Part shown: positions 54,534 through 63,980 of the stretch, piece after piece
How the letters are laid out: the number at the start of each line of letters is the position of its first letter
Numbering within the stretch: the first letter of the stretch is position 1
From: Paenibacillus mucilaginosus 3016
Lineage (GTDB): Bacteria > Bacillota > Bacilli > Paenibacillales > NBRC-103111
Reading direction: 5' to 3'
Length of the DNA stretch: 64,000 nucleotides
NCBI RefSeq assembly: GCF_000250655.1
Contig: NC_016935.1
Span: forward strand, 1,940,001 to 2,004,000
The notes under the pieces: model-generated
The model's database searches: none
Seen by the model: the letters and a program-made list of their open reading frames with translations, nothing else
What the model was told of the DNA's origin: nothing
Translations under genes and position numbers: made by a program

Positions 54534-54576
54534 CAAGACCAGGATTCCGGCAAGTTCGGAAAGCCTGGTCTCTTTG
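54534..54576 (+). terminator. Terminator downstream of the XapX gene
   Basis: AAGACCAGG with CCTGGTCT, inner TTCCGG/TTCGGAA, then CTTTG. Short T-run. Confidence 0.55.
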
Positions 54577-54649
54577 TGTTACAGAGATTTGGTGAAGACA
54601 CACCCTGTGTCCTGCCAGGAGGAAGAAGCTCGGTGCACGGAGGGTCTCC

Positions 54650-54771
54650 AAAGGAGATGGGTATGGGGTGGAAGATAGGAGCGTCCGCCTTTTAAGGCAT
54701 GGGATTCCCGCTAAGAAATCATTCAATACACATGACTTTAACAGCGGCTGGAACCTTATCTCCATCCCTTT
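54650..54771. repeat. Degenerate copy of the palindromic element at 23344
   Basis: GAGATGGGTATGGGGTGGAAG on the left, GGAACCTTATCTCCATCCC on the right, and related inner words (GTCCGCCTTTTAAGGCATG; ATGACTTTAACAGCGGCTGG). The same words and order appear at 23344-23458. The rest of 54577-54995 is AT-rich and holds no gene. Confidence 0.6.
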
Positions 54772-54995
54772 ATAGCGCCCTGTGAATTGGATGGATAAAG
54801 CCCAAGCCTCCGGGACATCCTCACTAATATGTTAATTTATATAACATGAACATCCATTAATAAAAGGCATAGTGCACAATTTTACCCGTCCAATTTAGAG
54901 ATTATGCTAATTTTGTGTCATGTTAATTGACGTAATATGGCCTGGAACTATAGTTTAGATCTAGAAACGATAAAGCAGATCCGGGGAGGAAGCGT

Positions 54996-56147
54996 ATGAA
55001 CAGGCGTCGGAGATCAGGGGTAATCGGGTTGGTTTTGACGATGGTGATGGCATGGGCGCTGGCCGGATGTTCCGGCGGAGGTGCCTCCACGGGAGCAGGC
55101 GGCACGGCGGATCCGAAGAGTACGGAGCCCGCGCCGACAACGGATACAGGCAGCAAGACGCCGCGGGTCGCCTTCGTCTACATCGGGCCTCCGGGCGACG
55201 GCGGCTGGACGTTCCAGCACGATGAGGGCCGCAAGCAGATGGAGAAGGAGCTCGGCATCAAGGCGGATACCGTCGAGAATGTGCCGGAGAGCGCGGACGC
55301 GGAGCGGGTCATCACTGAGCTGGCGCAGAATCATGACATTGTGTTCACGACCAGCTTCGGCTATATGGACTACACGCTTAATGTGGCGAAGAAGTTCCCG
55401 AACGTGAAGTTCGAGCATACGGCCGGCTACAAGACCCATGCGAACATGAGCACCTACTTCGGCAAAAATTTCGAAGCCAGCTACCTGAGCGGCATCGCGG
55501 CAGGCAAGATGACGAAAAAGAACCTGATCGGCTATGTCGGCGCATTCCCTATTCCGGAAGTCATCTATAATATCAACGCCTTCACGCTGGGCATCCAGAG
55601 TGTGAACCCGGACGCCAAGGTGCAGGTGGTCTGGACGAACACCTGGTATGACCCGACGACGGAGCGGCAGGCCGCGGTGTCCCTGCTTGACAAGGGGGCT
55701 GACGTGCTGCTCGCGTACCAGGATTCCCCGGCCACGCTGCAGGCGGCTGCGGAGCGCGGTGCCATGGCGGGCGGCAATGACTCGGATATGTCCCGTTTTG
55801 CACCGAAGGCTTACCTGACCAATCCGATCTGGAACTGGGGCCCGTACTATACGAAGACCGTGAAGTCCGTCATGGACGGCACCTGGAAGAGCCAGCAGTA
55901 CATGGGCTCGATGGCGGACGGCATGGTCGGTCTGGCGCCGCTTGGCGAGAGCGTTCCTGACGATGTCAAGAAGCTGGTCGAGGATGCCAAGGCGAAGATT
56001 CTCTCGGGTGAGCTGAAGGTCTACCAAGGTCCGATCAAGGATGCGGGCGGCACGGTAAAAGTGGAGGCCGGTAAAGAGCTGCCGCTCTCCGATATTCTTC
56101 AGATGAACTGGTTCGTGCAGGGAGTGGAGGGCACGATTCCGAAATAA
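54996..56147 (+). CDS. BMP-family nucleoside-binding lipoprotein
   Basis: 383 residues. The signal peptide ends in LAGC (lipobox, Cys24), then a Ser/Thr/Pro-rich spacer and a periplasmic-binding fold of the BMP/Med family (RVAFVYIGPPGDGGWT, FEASYLSGIAAG, IGYVGAFPIPEV). In Firmicutes such proteins feed purine nucleosides to ABC importers, as NupN/BmpA do. The three transporter genes follow in order. GGGGAGGAAGC precedes the ATG. No purine riboswitch could be confirmed upstream. Confidence 0.9.
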   Translation: MNRRRRSGVIGLVLTMVMAWALAGCSGGGASTGAGGTADPKSTEPAPTTDTGSKTPRVAFVYIGPPGDGGWTFQHDEGRKQMEKELGIKADTVENVPESADAERVITELAQNHDIVFTTSFGYMDYTLNVAKKFPNVKFEHTAGYKTHANMSTYFGKNFEASYLSGIAAGKMTKKNLIGYVGAFPIPEVIYNINAFTLGIQSVNPDAKVQVVWTNTWYDPTTERQAAVSLLDKGADVLLAYQDSPATLQAAAERGAMAGGNDSDMSRFAPKAYLTNPIWNWGPYYTKTVKSVMDGTWKSQQYMGSMADGMVGLAPLGESVPDDVKKLVEDAKAKILSGELKVYQGPIKDAGGTVKVEAGKELPLSDILQMNWFVQGVEGTIPK

Positions 56148-56289
56148 CGGCGCTGCCGGCACGGCAAGAAGGTCACCGCGTCTGTCTGCCGGCAAGACTC
56201 GCAAGGCGGCATGGCAGCACTCCCTGGCAGGTTAGGGGGTGCTGTCCTCTGTTCAGGGCGTGGGTGGCAAGAAGAAAGGGGAATGAGGT

Positions 56290-57837
56290 ATGGGGAGCAG
56301 CGTGTTTTCGGTCGAGATGAAAGGCATCGTCAAGCAGTTCGGTTCCGTCACGGCCAACGATCATGTGGATTTCCGGGCGAAGCCCGGCGAGATCCACGCC
56401 CTGCTCGGCGAGAACGGGGCGGGCAAGAGCACGATGATGTGCATGCTCTCGGGGGTCTACCGCCCGACAAGCGGCGAAATCTACATCCGCGGCAAAGCGG
56501 CGGGAATCCGTTCGCCCAAGGATGCCATGAGGCTGGGCGTCGGGATGGTGTTCCAGAACTTCCGTCTGGTTCAGACGCTCACGGCAGCGGAGAATATCGT
56601 GCTCGGCGAGCGCTCAGGGTTCTGGCGGGGGCCGGGCTGGATCCGCCGCAAGCAGGAAGAGATTGAGGCGATCTCGGAGCGCTTCGGGCTGCCGTTCCCG
56701 GCGGACCGCCCGGTGTGGCAGCTGTCGGTCGGGGAGCAGCAGCGGGTCGAGATCGTGAAGACGCTGTACCGCGGGGCGGACCTCATCATTCTCGACGAGC
56801 CGACCTCCGTACTCACGCCGGGCGAGGTGGACCAGTTATTCGAGACGCTGGCCCGGATGAAAAGCGAAGGCAAAACCGTCATCATGACGACGCATAAGCT
56901 CAAGGAGGTCATGTTCGCCTCCGACCGGATCTCCGTCATGCGCAAGGGGCGGATGATCGCCGAGATGGAAAAGCGGGAGACGAGTGAAGGCGAGCTCGCC
57001 CAGCTTATGGTCGGCAGCCGTACCGCCCCCCAGCCTGCAGCGAAACTGCAAGGCAGCCCGAAGGCGGGAGGGCCGCTGCTTGTAGTGAGGGGCCTGGACG
57101 TCTACGGCGACCACGGCCGCAAGGCGCTGGGCGGACTCGGCTTTGAGGTCCGGGAGGGGGAGATCGTCGGCGTGGCCGGCGTCTCGGGCAACGGCCAGAA
57201 GGAGCTTGCCGAGGTGCTGACCGGCCTGCGGATGTGGAAAGGCGGCTCGGTGGAGTTCGCCGGACGTCCGCTCAAGAACGGTTCGGTCCGCGCCGCCATC
57301 GAGTCGGGGATTGCGCATGTGCCCGAGAACCGGATGAAGAGCGGGCTGGCCGGCAGTCTCGGCTCCGTCGACAATCTGCTTTTCAAAACGTACCGTTCCC
57401 CGAAGCGGTCACGCTTAGGTATCCTCCGCAGCGGGTCGAACCGGAGCTGGGCGGCCGAGCTTGTCGAGCGCTACGACGTGAAGACGCCGGGAATCGACGC
57501 CCCCGTACAGATGATGTCCGGCGGCAACCAGCAGAAGCTGCTGTTCGCCAGGGAGATCGAGCAGGATCCGAAGCTGATGGTGGCCGTCCATCCGACACAG
57601 GGGCTTGATGTCGGCGCCTCCCAGGGTGTACACCGGCTGCTCGGCGAGCTCCGGAGCCGGGGGAGAGGCGTGCTCCTCATCTCGGAGGATCTCGACGAGG
57701 TGCTGCAGCTGTCCGACCGGGTGCTTGTGCTGTACGGCGGCCGGAACGTAGGCACGGTGGACCGGGCCGAAGCGGACCGGGAGCGGATCGGCCGGCTGAT
57801 GGCGGGGCTGACGGAGAGAGAGGGGGAAGCGGGATGA
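56290..57837 (+). CDS. ABC transporter ATPase (nucleoside importer), two-domain
   Basis: 515 residues with two ATPase halves. The first is intact: Walker A GENGAGKST, signature LSVGEQQR, Walker B LIILDEPTS. The second has a degenerate Walker A (VSGNGQKE) but a good SGGNQQK signature, as is usual in the NupO/RbsA/MglA group. It powers the importer together with the permeases downstream; the next gene overlaps by four bases. Confidence 0.94.
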   Translation: MGSSVFSVEMKGIVKQFGSVTANDHVDFRAKPGEIHALLGENGAGKSTMMCMLSGVYRPTSGEIYIRGKAAGIRSPKDAMRLGVGMVFQNFRLVQTLTAAENIVLGERSGFWRGPGWIRRKQEEIEAISERFGLPFPADRPVWQLSVGEQQRVEIVKTLYRGADLIILDEPTSVLTPGEVDQLFETLARMKSEGKTVIMTTHKLKEVMFASDRISVMRKGRMIAEMEKRETSEGELAQLMVGSRTAPQPAAKLQGSPKAGGPLLVVRGLDVYGDHGRKALGGLGFEVREGEIVGVAGVSGNGQKELAEVLTGLRMWKGGSVEFAGRPLKNGSVRAAIESGIAHVPENRMKSGLAGSLGSVDNLLFKTYRSPKRSRLGILRSGSNRSWAAELVERYDVKTPGIDAPVQMMSGGNQQKLLFAREIEQDPKLMVAVHPTQGLDVGASQGVHRLLGELRSRGRGVLLISEDLDEVLQLSDRVLVLYGGRNVGTVDRAEADRERIGRLMAGLTEREGEAG

Positions 57838-58955
57838 ACGAGAGGCACACAGCCCCGTCCCTGCAGCTGGAGCAGGGACGGGGGGCACGCCGCAGCCGGT
57901 TCCGGCGGCCTTACCGCATCGAGATCGACCCGGCCGGAGGCCAGGGCCCATGGTGGGTCCCGGTGGTCTCGATCGTGCTGGCGCTGGCGGTGTGCGGCAT
58001 CTTCATCGCCTGGAACGGCATGAACCCGCTCACGGTATATGCCAAAATGGTCAAGGGCGCCTTCGGCACCTCCTTCGGGTTCACCGAGACGCTGGTCAAA
58101 GCGATCCCCCTGATGCTCTGCGGTCTCGGCGTATCGATCGCCTACCGGATATCCGTGTGGAACATCGGGGCCGAAGGACAATTCATCGCCGGGGCCATGG
58201 CGGCAACCGCGGTGACGGTCTACTACCCGGAGCTGCCGATGGTGCTGTCGATTCCCTTCATGCTGCTGGCCAGCCTGGCGGCCGGAGGCCTCTGGGGACT
58301 GCTCACGGCGATCCCGCGCACTTACTTCGGGGTCAATGAACTTATCACCTCTTTGATGCTGAACTATGTAGCGCTGCTTGCCTTGAACTATGTCGTCTTC
58401 GGGCCGTGGAAGGACCCCAAGGGGTTCAACTTTCCGGGCACCCCGATGTTCACGGAGGCGCAGTCGCTGCCGGTTCTCGGCGCAACAAGGCTTCATATGG
58501 GCCTGGTGTTCGCACTGGCCGGCGTGCTGCTCTACTGGCTGGTTATCCGCTATACCCGATGGGGCTACGAGCTGCGGCTCATCGGTGCGAACGCGGAGGC
58601 GGCCCGCAATGCGGGCATCCCGATCTCGAGGCACATTCTCGCCGTCATGCTCGTCAGCGGTGCCCTCGCAGGTCTCGCCGGCATGAGCGAAGTGGCTGGT
58701 GTGACCCACCGGCTGATGTACGGCATCTCGCCGGGGTACGGCTATACGGCGGTCATCGTGGCATGGCTCGCCAAGCTGAATCCCGCCGGACTGGTGATCT
58801 CCTCTGTGCTCTTCGGCGGTCTTATCGTCGGCGGGTACAGCGTCCAGACGATCGGCCTGCCGTCGTCGGTCTCGTCGATGCTGCAGGGCGCGATCCTGTT
58901 CTTCTTCATCGCCGGAGCCATGGCCGGCAAGTTCCGGCTGCGGCGCAGCCGCTAG
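57834..58955 (+). CDS. ABC transporter permease 1 (nucleoside importer)
   Basis: 373 residues, about ten membrane helices after a basic N-terminus, of the BPD_transp_2 family (IRYTRWGYELRLIGANAEAARNAGI, GISPGYGYTAVIVAWLAKLNP). It matches the NupP-type subunit. It is coupled to the ATPase gene by an ATGA overlap. Confidence 0.92.
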   Translation: MNERHTAPSLQLEQGRGARRSRFRRPYRIEIDPAGGQGPWWVPVVSIVLALAVCGIFIAWNGMNPLTVYAKMVKGAFGTSFGFTETLVKAIPLMLCGLGVSIAYRISVWNIGAEGQFIAGAMAATAVTVYYPELPMVLSIPFMLLASLAAGGLWGLLTAIPRTYFGVNELITSLMLNYVALLALNYVVFGPWKDPKGFNFPGTPMFTEAQSLPVLGATRLHMGLVFALAGVLLYWLVIRYTRWGYELRLIGANAEAARNAGIPISRHILAVMLVSGALAGLAGMSEVAGVTHRLMYGISPGYGYTAVIVAWLAKLNPAGLVISSVLFGGLIVGGYSVQTIGLPSSVSSMLQGAILFFFIAGAMAGKFRLRRSR

Positions 58956-58961
58956 AAAGGA

Positions 58962-59891
58962 GTGATGGGCCTTGGAGCTCATGACACAAATTATCGCGGC
59001 GGCGATGGCCTCGGGCACACCGCTGCTCTGGGCGGTATCCTGATCGAGCGATCGGGCATCACCCAGCTCGGCGCAGAAGGTTTGATGCTGATGGGGGCGG
59101 TCACCTCCTGCATCGTGTTCATCCAGACCGGCAGCCTGACCCTCGCCCTTCTCGCGGTGCTCGCCGTAAGTGCTGTGCTCGGCCTGGTGCATGGCGTGCT
59201 GTGCGTCACGCTCCGGGCGAATCAGGTCGTCAGCGGCCTCGCCATGACGCTGTTCGGCACGGGGCTCAGCGCCTATCTCGGCAAGCCCGTGAGCGGGCAG
59301 CCCCTGCCGGGAGCCGTGCCGAAGCTGGACCTGCCGTCGCTGCAGGGCATTCCGGTCATCGGTCCGCTTTTTGGGCACCTGGACCTGTTCACGTATCTCA
59401 GCTTTGCGCTGGTGCTGGCGCTGCACCTTTTTATCCACCGCACCTCCTGGGGACTCAGTCTGCGCGCCGTCGGCGACAATCCCGCTACGGCCGATGTCAT
59501 GGGCATTCCGGTGCTCGGGCTGCGCTACGCCTGCATCGTCATCGGCACGATGATGATCGGGCTGGCGGGAGCGGACCTGCTCCTCGTCTACACCCCTGCG
59601 TGGAACGAGGGGATGACGGCCGGCCGGGGCTGGATTGCGGTAGCTCTCATCATCTTCGCCCGGTGGAACCCCGTGCGTGCGCTGGTGTGCGCCTACTTCT
59701 TCGGCGCGCTGGATACGCTCGGCCTCCGCATCCAGCTGACGGGTATCGAGATTCCGTCTTATTTTCTCAAAATGATTCCGTATCTCGTCACGGTGGCCGT
59801 CCTGATGTTCCTGGGCTGGCGCAGCCGCGGCAAGCCCTCGGGCGCACCGGAGGCGCTCGGCTTGCCTTATATCCGGGAGCAGCGATTCTAA
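58962..59891 (+). CDS. ABC transporter permease 2 (nucleoside importer), apparently frameshifted near its 5' end
   Basis: The main frame encodes about 290 residues typical of NupQ-type permeases from GGILIERSG onward. The normal N-terminus lies in another frame: a TTG at 58972, nine bases after AAGGAG, reads LMTQIIAAAMASGTPLLWAV and then stops at 59041. Consensus members continue ...LLWAxLGGxxxERSG, so about ten bases seem to be missing between WAV and GGI. As it stands, translation would have to begin from a poorly spaced ATG (58962/58965) with an unrelated leader. The gene may be inactive, or the sequence may contain an error. Confidence 0.8.
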   Translation: MMGLGAHDTNYRGGDGLGHTAALGGILIERSGITQLGAEGLMLMGAVTSCIVFIQTGSLTLALLAVLAVSAVLGLVHGVLCVTLRANQVVSGLAMTLFGTGLSAYLGKPVSGQPLPGAVPKLDLPSLQGIPVIGPLFGHLDLFTYLSFALVLALHLFIHRTSWGLSLRAVGDNPATADVMGIPVLGLRYACIVIGTMMIGLAGADLLLVYTPAWNEGMTAGRGWIAVALIIFARWNPVRALVCAYFFGALDTLGLRIQLTGIEIPSYFLKMIPYLVTVAVLMFLGWRSRGKPSGAPEALGLPYIREQRF

Positions 59892-59958
59892 GCTGCCCCT
59901 TTGATCTTGCGAACGGAGGCATGAACCCAAGGCCTTCATATAGGAGGAGAACGAGTCT

Positions 59959-60444
59959 ATGACCGATAGAGAGAAGCACATCCCTTACCTGCGCCGCTGC
60001 GTCGAGCTGTCCCTGCTGGCGCGGGAGTCCGGCAACACGCCGTTCGGAGCCCTGCTCGCGGGACCGGACGGAACGATCCTGCTCGAACAGGGGAATATCG
60101 AGATTACCGGGCGCAACTGCACCGGCCACGCCGAGCGGACCCTGATGGAGGCCGCATCGAAGCGGTTCAGCCGGCAGGAGCTGTGGAACTGCACGCTGTA
60201 CACGAGCGCCGAGCCGTGCGCGATGTGCGCCGGCTCCATCTATTGGGGCAACGTCGGCCGGGTCGTCTACGGCATCTCCGAGAAGCATCTGGCGGAGCTC
60301 ACCGGAGAGGATGAGCAGAACCCGACGCTCGACCTGCCGTGCAGGGAGGTGTTCTCCCGGGGGCGCAAGCCCATCGAAGTCATCGGCCCCTTCCCCGAGG
60401 TGGAGGAGGAGACGGCTGCCGCGCACGCCGGGTATTGGAAGTAG
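59959..60444 (+). CDS. Nucleoside/purine deaminase (guanine deaminase-like)
   Basis: 161 residues of the cytidine-deaminase fold. Zinc ligands and catalytic Glu are in TGHAERT and EPCAMCAGS. Size and motifs resemble B. subtilis guanine deaminase GuaD (156 residues) and also TadA. TadA normally lies by the dnaX region, so context next to a nucleoside importer favours a purine deaminase used in salvage or nitrogen supply. GGAGGAGA precedes the ATG. Confidence 0.85.
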   Translation: MTDREKHIPYLRRCVELSLLARESGNTPFGALLAGPDGTILLEQGNIEITGRNCTGHAERTLMEAASKRFSRQELWNCTLYTSAEPCAMCAGSIYWGNVGRVVYGISEKHLAELTGEDEQNPTLDLPCREVFSRGRKPIEVIGPFPEVEEETAAAHAGYWK

Positions 60445-60651
60445 TCCGCAGGAACAGCCTGCGGTTAGGCCTGATCCGAGAGCCGGAAGGCCCGGAGTTC
60501 TGCGAACCCATGCTGCCGGGGGACAGGTGTGCAAGCACCGCCATGCACCGTTTTATTTTCCTCTAAACTTTGTGTACCGGGGTGACGATGAAATTCAGTG
60601 ATGGCTGAATTCAGCGAAACCGATGACATAAAGGAAAAGAGGAGATTACTT

Positions 60652-62157
60652 ATGGGCGTTACTTCCAAACAGATCCCGGAACCAACCGCTGCTCCGCGTG
60701 TTCTGAATGAGATTGAAGGCGTGTACCTGACAAGAAATAAAATCATGGCCTGGCTGTTTGCCGGTCTTTTTGCACTGAATGCGGTTACGGTTCTGATCAC
60801 CCGGGGGTGGGGCTTCCTGCCTCTGACCCTGCTGCTGGGGGCGACCAGCGGGATCTTGTTCTATGCCGTTAATAAGCGTGCAGGCCTTACGAAGGTGCCT
60901 TTCGTTGTAGTAGGCTGTTTCCTCCTGCTTCATCTGATTCTGCTGGGCATTGAGTTCTCAGCGGTCAACACGTTGATCCTGGCTATTTTTCTGTGCTTGT
61001 TCCCATCCTACCGTTATGTTCTTACTTTCTCGGTACTGGCCCTTGTGGAAATGAACGTGCTCAGCGCGGTGACCGGGAAGCTTCCGGTCGGTGACAACCT
61101 TGTGCTGCATAACATTCTGCTGGTCATTGCGCTGGTGCCGCTGGTCATTATGGCCCTGCTCAGCCAGCGTCTGCTGCGCAGCATGCTCGTGCAGATGAAA
61201 GAGGCGGAGCAGGCCAGCCTGCAGGTGAGCACCATGTTCGACAAAGTAAAGCAGGCGGTAGGCATTCTCGGGGAGTTCAGCAAGGAGCTCCAGGAGAACA
61301 GCACGACTACCGGACAAATCACACGCGAAGTCTCGATCGGCTTCAGCGAAATTATGAAAGGCGTGGAGACACAAGCGGCCTCCGTGTCCGATATCTCCGA
61401 GCAGCTCGGCGGTTCCCATGCGGATATCGCGGCTGTGGCCGGCAGCGCGAACGAGATGAAGGAGATTTCGCGCCAGACCGCATCCGTTACGGCGGGCGGC
61501 ACCGAGCAGGTGCACGATATGGCGGTGCGCATCCAGGAAGTGGAGCGGATCATGGACACGATTGTGGACTCCATGGAGAAGCTCAATGCGCAGAATGCGG
61601 CGATCGGGACGATCCTTTCCTCGATTACGGAGATTGCCAACCAGACGAACCTGCTGTCGCTCAATGCTTCGATCGAAGCGGCACGGGCGGGTGAGCAGGG
61701 CCGCGGCTTCGCCGTCGTTGCCAACGAAGTGAAAAAGCTCGCCGAGAGCTCGCAGAAGTCGGCGGAAGAAATCTCCGGCATTCTCGGCAGCATCCAGGGA
61801 TCGTTCATATCCCTGACCGAACAGGTAGGCCGCGGCAAACAGGCGCTCGGCACGAGCAAGGAGTCGGCGAAGCAGTCCGAGACGATCTTCTCGCAGATCG
61901 CGGACTTTACGCAGCAGGTCGTAGCCCAGGCTTCCGAGGTGGAACAAAAGACGCTGAAGATCAAGACATCCTCCGATCATATCGTGCAGGAAGTGAGCTC
62001 GATCGCCGCCGTAACGGAAGAGTCCACCGCCGCCTTCGAGGAGATCTCGGCCAGTGTCGAGAATCAGAAGCAGATGGTGGAACGCACGGTTGCCAGCTTC
62101 CGCCAGCTCGAAGAGCTGATCGTCGACCTGAATAAGATGGTGAGCGGGCAGGAGTAA
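60652..62157 (+). CDS. Methyl-accepting chemotaxis protein
   Basis: 501 residues. The N-terminus has about six membrane helices (~30-185) and no large outside domain, so it senses through the membrane part. A HAMP domain is not obvious. The cytoplasmic signalling hairpin is intact ([22 protein letters not shown], split in two here, and [14 protein letters not shown]). GAGGAG precedes the ATG at 60652; an in-frame ATG at 60598 is less well supported. Single gene with its own terminator. Confidence 0.93.
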   Translation: MGVTSKQIPEPTAAPRVLNEIEGVYLTRNKIMAWLFAGLFALNAVTVLITRGWGFLPLTLLLGATSGILFYAVNKRAGLTKVPFVVVGCFLLLHLILLGIEFSAVNTLILAIFLCLFPSYRYVLTFSVLALVEMNVLSAVTGKLPVGDNLVLHNILLVIALVPLVIMALLSQRLLRSMLVQMKEAEQASLQVSTMFDKVKQAVGILGEFSKELQENSTTTGQITREVSIGFSEIMKGVETQAASVSDISEQLGGSHADIAAVAGSANEMKEISRQTASVTAGGTEQVHDMAVRIQEVERIMDTIVDSMEKLNAQNAAIGTILSSITEIANQTNLLSLNASIEAARAGEQGRGFAVVANEVKKLAESSQKSAEEISGILGSIQGSFISLTEQVGRGKQALGTSKESAKQSETIFSQIADFTQQVVAQASEVEQKTLKIKTSSDHIVQEVSSIAAVTEESTAAFEEISASVENQKQMVERTVASFRQLEELIVDLNKMVSGQE

Positions 62158-62236
62158 TCCATGTCCGAATTAGGTAGATATACCAAAAAGATAAGCACTA
62201 GGGACGGCCGAACTTACGCCATTTCCTTGATGCCCG

Positions 62237-62273
62237 GCCGGGAGAGCTTGCTGCTCTTCCGGCTGTTTTTTTG
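62237..62273 (+). terminator. Terminator of the chemoreceptor gene
   Basis: GCCGGGAGAGC (62237-62247) pairs with GCTCTTCCGGC (62253-62263) with one mismatch, then TG and seven T bases. Confidence 0.85.
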
Positions 62274-62489
62274 TAAACAGGAACCATAGGCCGCCAAATC
62301 CCTGGATCCGCAGGATCAACCCGATGGCCCAAAAGAAGGACAAATCAGCCCATTCCTTGTGCCGGGCTCACTGGATTACCCGGGGCAGTCCCAAGCATTG
62401 ACGCCTTCCTACAGCTGCCTTGCAGTCTGGCAAGCTAAGCTTTATATAGAAGAGTTGACAGACCAGCCAGACAGAAGCTATACTTCATA

Positions 62490-62511
62490 TAAACGTTTAC
62501 GTAAACGTTTA
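62490..62511. promoter_or_regulatory. 22 bp perfect palindrome, probable LacI-family operator
   Basis: TAAACGTTTACGTAAACGTTTA is fully self-complementary and contains two AAACGTTT cores, the style of LacI/CcpA operators. It lies ~400 bp before the LacI-type gene in AT-rich DNA, next to a TATATAAAT stretch. Confidence 0.75.
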
Positions 62512-62732
62512 ACTATATAAATAATTGTTTAAAGATCCGCGAATTATATCTTTCACAAAGAACTTTGTGCAAGCGCAGCAGAACGATCGGATGGCTATCG
62601 AAGGTGATTCGCTGGACAGATGCAGCCAGCCGAACAGGGCTACGATGCGCCTCGGCCCGACCTTTGTGCGAAGCACAACGGAAGTTGTATCCTTTCGTAA
62701 GCTGAACTAGTGTAAGCGTAACGCAGAAGAAG

Positions 62733-62858
62733 TACATACCAGCAAGGATGTATCATTTTGAAAGCGACCTTTGTGCGGAGCACGAAGGAGCAGCCGAGTT
62801 ACATACCAGCGAGGCTGTATCATTTTGAAAGCGACCTTTGTGCAAAGCACAACGGAGC
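62733..62858. repeat. Two 67 bp direct repeats before the LacI-type gene
   Basis: TACATACCAGC starts copies at 62733 and 62800; both run through TGTATCATTTTGAAAGCGAC and the palindrome TTGTGC-nnn-GCACAA. A decayed relative is at ~62660-62690. Open frames across them are not protein-like. Confidence 0.75.
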
Positions 62859-62898
62859 GCAAAATGATACACCGAGCGTCCGAGCGTCCGAGCACAAA

Positions 62899-63936
62899 AT
62901 GATACACCCGAGCGTCCGAGGTGAACCCACCATAAAAGCAGGAATCAAACAAGTGGCCGAGCGGGCAGGCGTCTCGACGGCAACCGTGTCCCACGTCATC
63001 AACGGAACACGCTTCGTGTCCGAGGAGGCAAAGGCGAAGGTGAACCGCGCCATGGAAGAACTGGAGTACCGGCCGAATACCCTGGCCCGGGGCCTGCGGA
63101 GCCAGAAGTCGATGACGGTCGGGCTGATCGTGCCGATCCTGCCTTCCGATACGTCGAACTTTTTCTTCCTTACGGTGGCCCAGGGTATCCAGAAGGTGCT
63201 GCGGGAGCACGGCTACCAGCTGCTGCTCAGCAGCAACATGAGCGGGACGCCAGAGGAGGAGCGGGAGCAGATCCGGCTGCTCCAGTCGAAGTGGATCGAC
63301 GGCCTCATTATCGCTCCGGCGGCGGGCGGGACCGGCTTCCCCTTGGAGCCGGGGGAGGACGGACTGTCGGTCGTGTTCATCGACCGGCAGCCGCAGGGCG
63401 TGTCCGGCGACTGCGTGCTCGGGGACAGCTTCGGCGGCGCTTACGAAGCGGTAAGCCTGCTGCTCGAGCAGGGACACCGCCGCATCGGCTACATCGCAGG
63501 CGAAGAGGGCATCACCACGAGCAGCGAGCGGTATGAAGGCTACCGCCAGGCTCTGGCGGACCGCGGCTTGACGCCTGACCCGCTGCTTGAGAAGTCAGCC
63601 GCATCAAGCTTCGAGAGCGGCTACGCTTGCGCGAAGGAGCTGCTCGGGGCAGGCGGCGTAACCGCCCTGTTCGTCGCCAACAATGTGCAGACGATGGGCG
63701 CCATGAAGTACATCCAGGAGCGGGGCTTCCGCGTGCCCGGGGAGCTTGCGATTATCGGGTTCGACGACTACGACTGGACCCGGGTCACGACACCGCCGCT
63801 GACGGTCATCCGCCAGCCGGCGTTCGAGCTGGGCTGCCGGGCGGCGGAGGTGCTCCTGGAGCGCATCGGGCAGCCGGACCGGCCGCCGCAGGAGTACCGG
63901 CTGAAGGCGGAGCTGATCCGCAGGGACTCCTGCTGA
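62899..63936 (+). CDS. LacI-family transcription regulator
   Basis: About 335-346 residues: helix-turn-helix (IKQVAERAGVSTATVSHVIN, hinge NTLARGLRSQ) and a periplasmic-binding-like sensor domain (VGLIVPILP, VFIDRQP, GFDDYDWTR). The start is unclear. The nearest in-frame ATG (62899) has no ribosome binding site. A good GAGGTG (62918-62923) is spaced for codon 62932, which is ATA, where relatives would have ATG before KAGIKQVAE. The gene starting at 63981 is the likely target. The ligand is probably a sugar. Confidence 0.85.
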   Translation: MIHPSVRGEPTIKAGIKQVAERAGVSTATVSHVINGTRFVSEEAKAKVNRAMEELEYRPNTLARGLRSQKSMTVGLIVPILPSDTSNFFFLTVAQGIQKVLREHGYQLLLSSNMSGTPEEEREQIRLLQSKWIDGLIIAPAAGGTGFPLEPGEDGLSVVFIDRQPQGVSGDCVLGDSFGGAYEAVSLLLEQGHRRIGYIAGEEGITTSSERYEGYRQALADRGLTPDPLLEKSAASSFESGYACAKELLGAGGVTALFVANNVQTMGAMKYIQERGFRVPGELAIIGFDDYDWTRVTTPPLTVIRQPAFELGCRAAEVLLERIGQPDRPPQEYRLKAELIRRDSC

Positions 63937-63980
63937 GCAGTACACGAAACCATAGAATACGGGACAGGGGAGAAATGATC

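Noticed and set aside
54900..54985. Possible purine riboswitch before the BMP lipoprotein gene (AATATGG word)
   Set aside because: The other conserved purine-aptamer segments (TTTCTACC and CCGTAAA) are missing.
57471..59981. 836-residue open frame on the minus strand
   Set aside because: Spans three real genes of the ABC importer; product is low-complexity Arg/His/Gln.
59959..60444. tadA (tRNA adenosine deaminase)
   Set aside because: Motifs are compatible, but size and location beside a nucleoside importer favour a guanine/purine deaminase.
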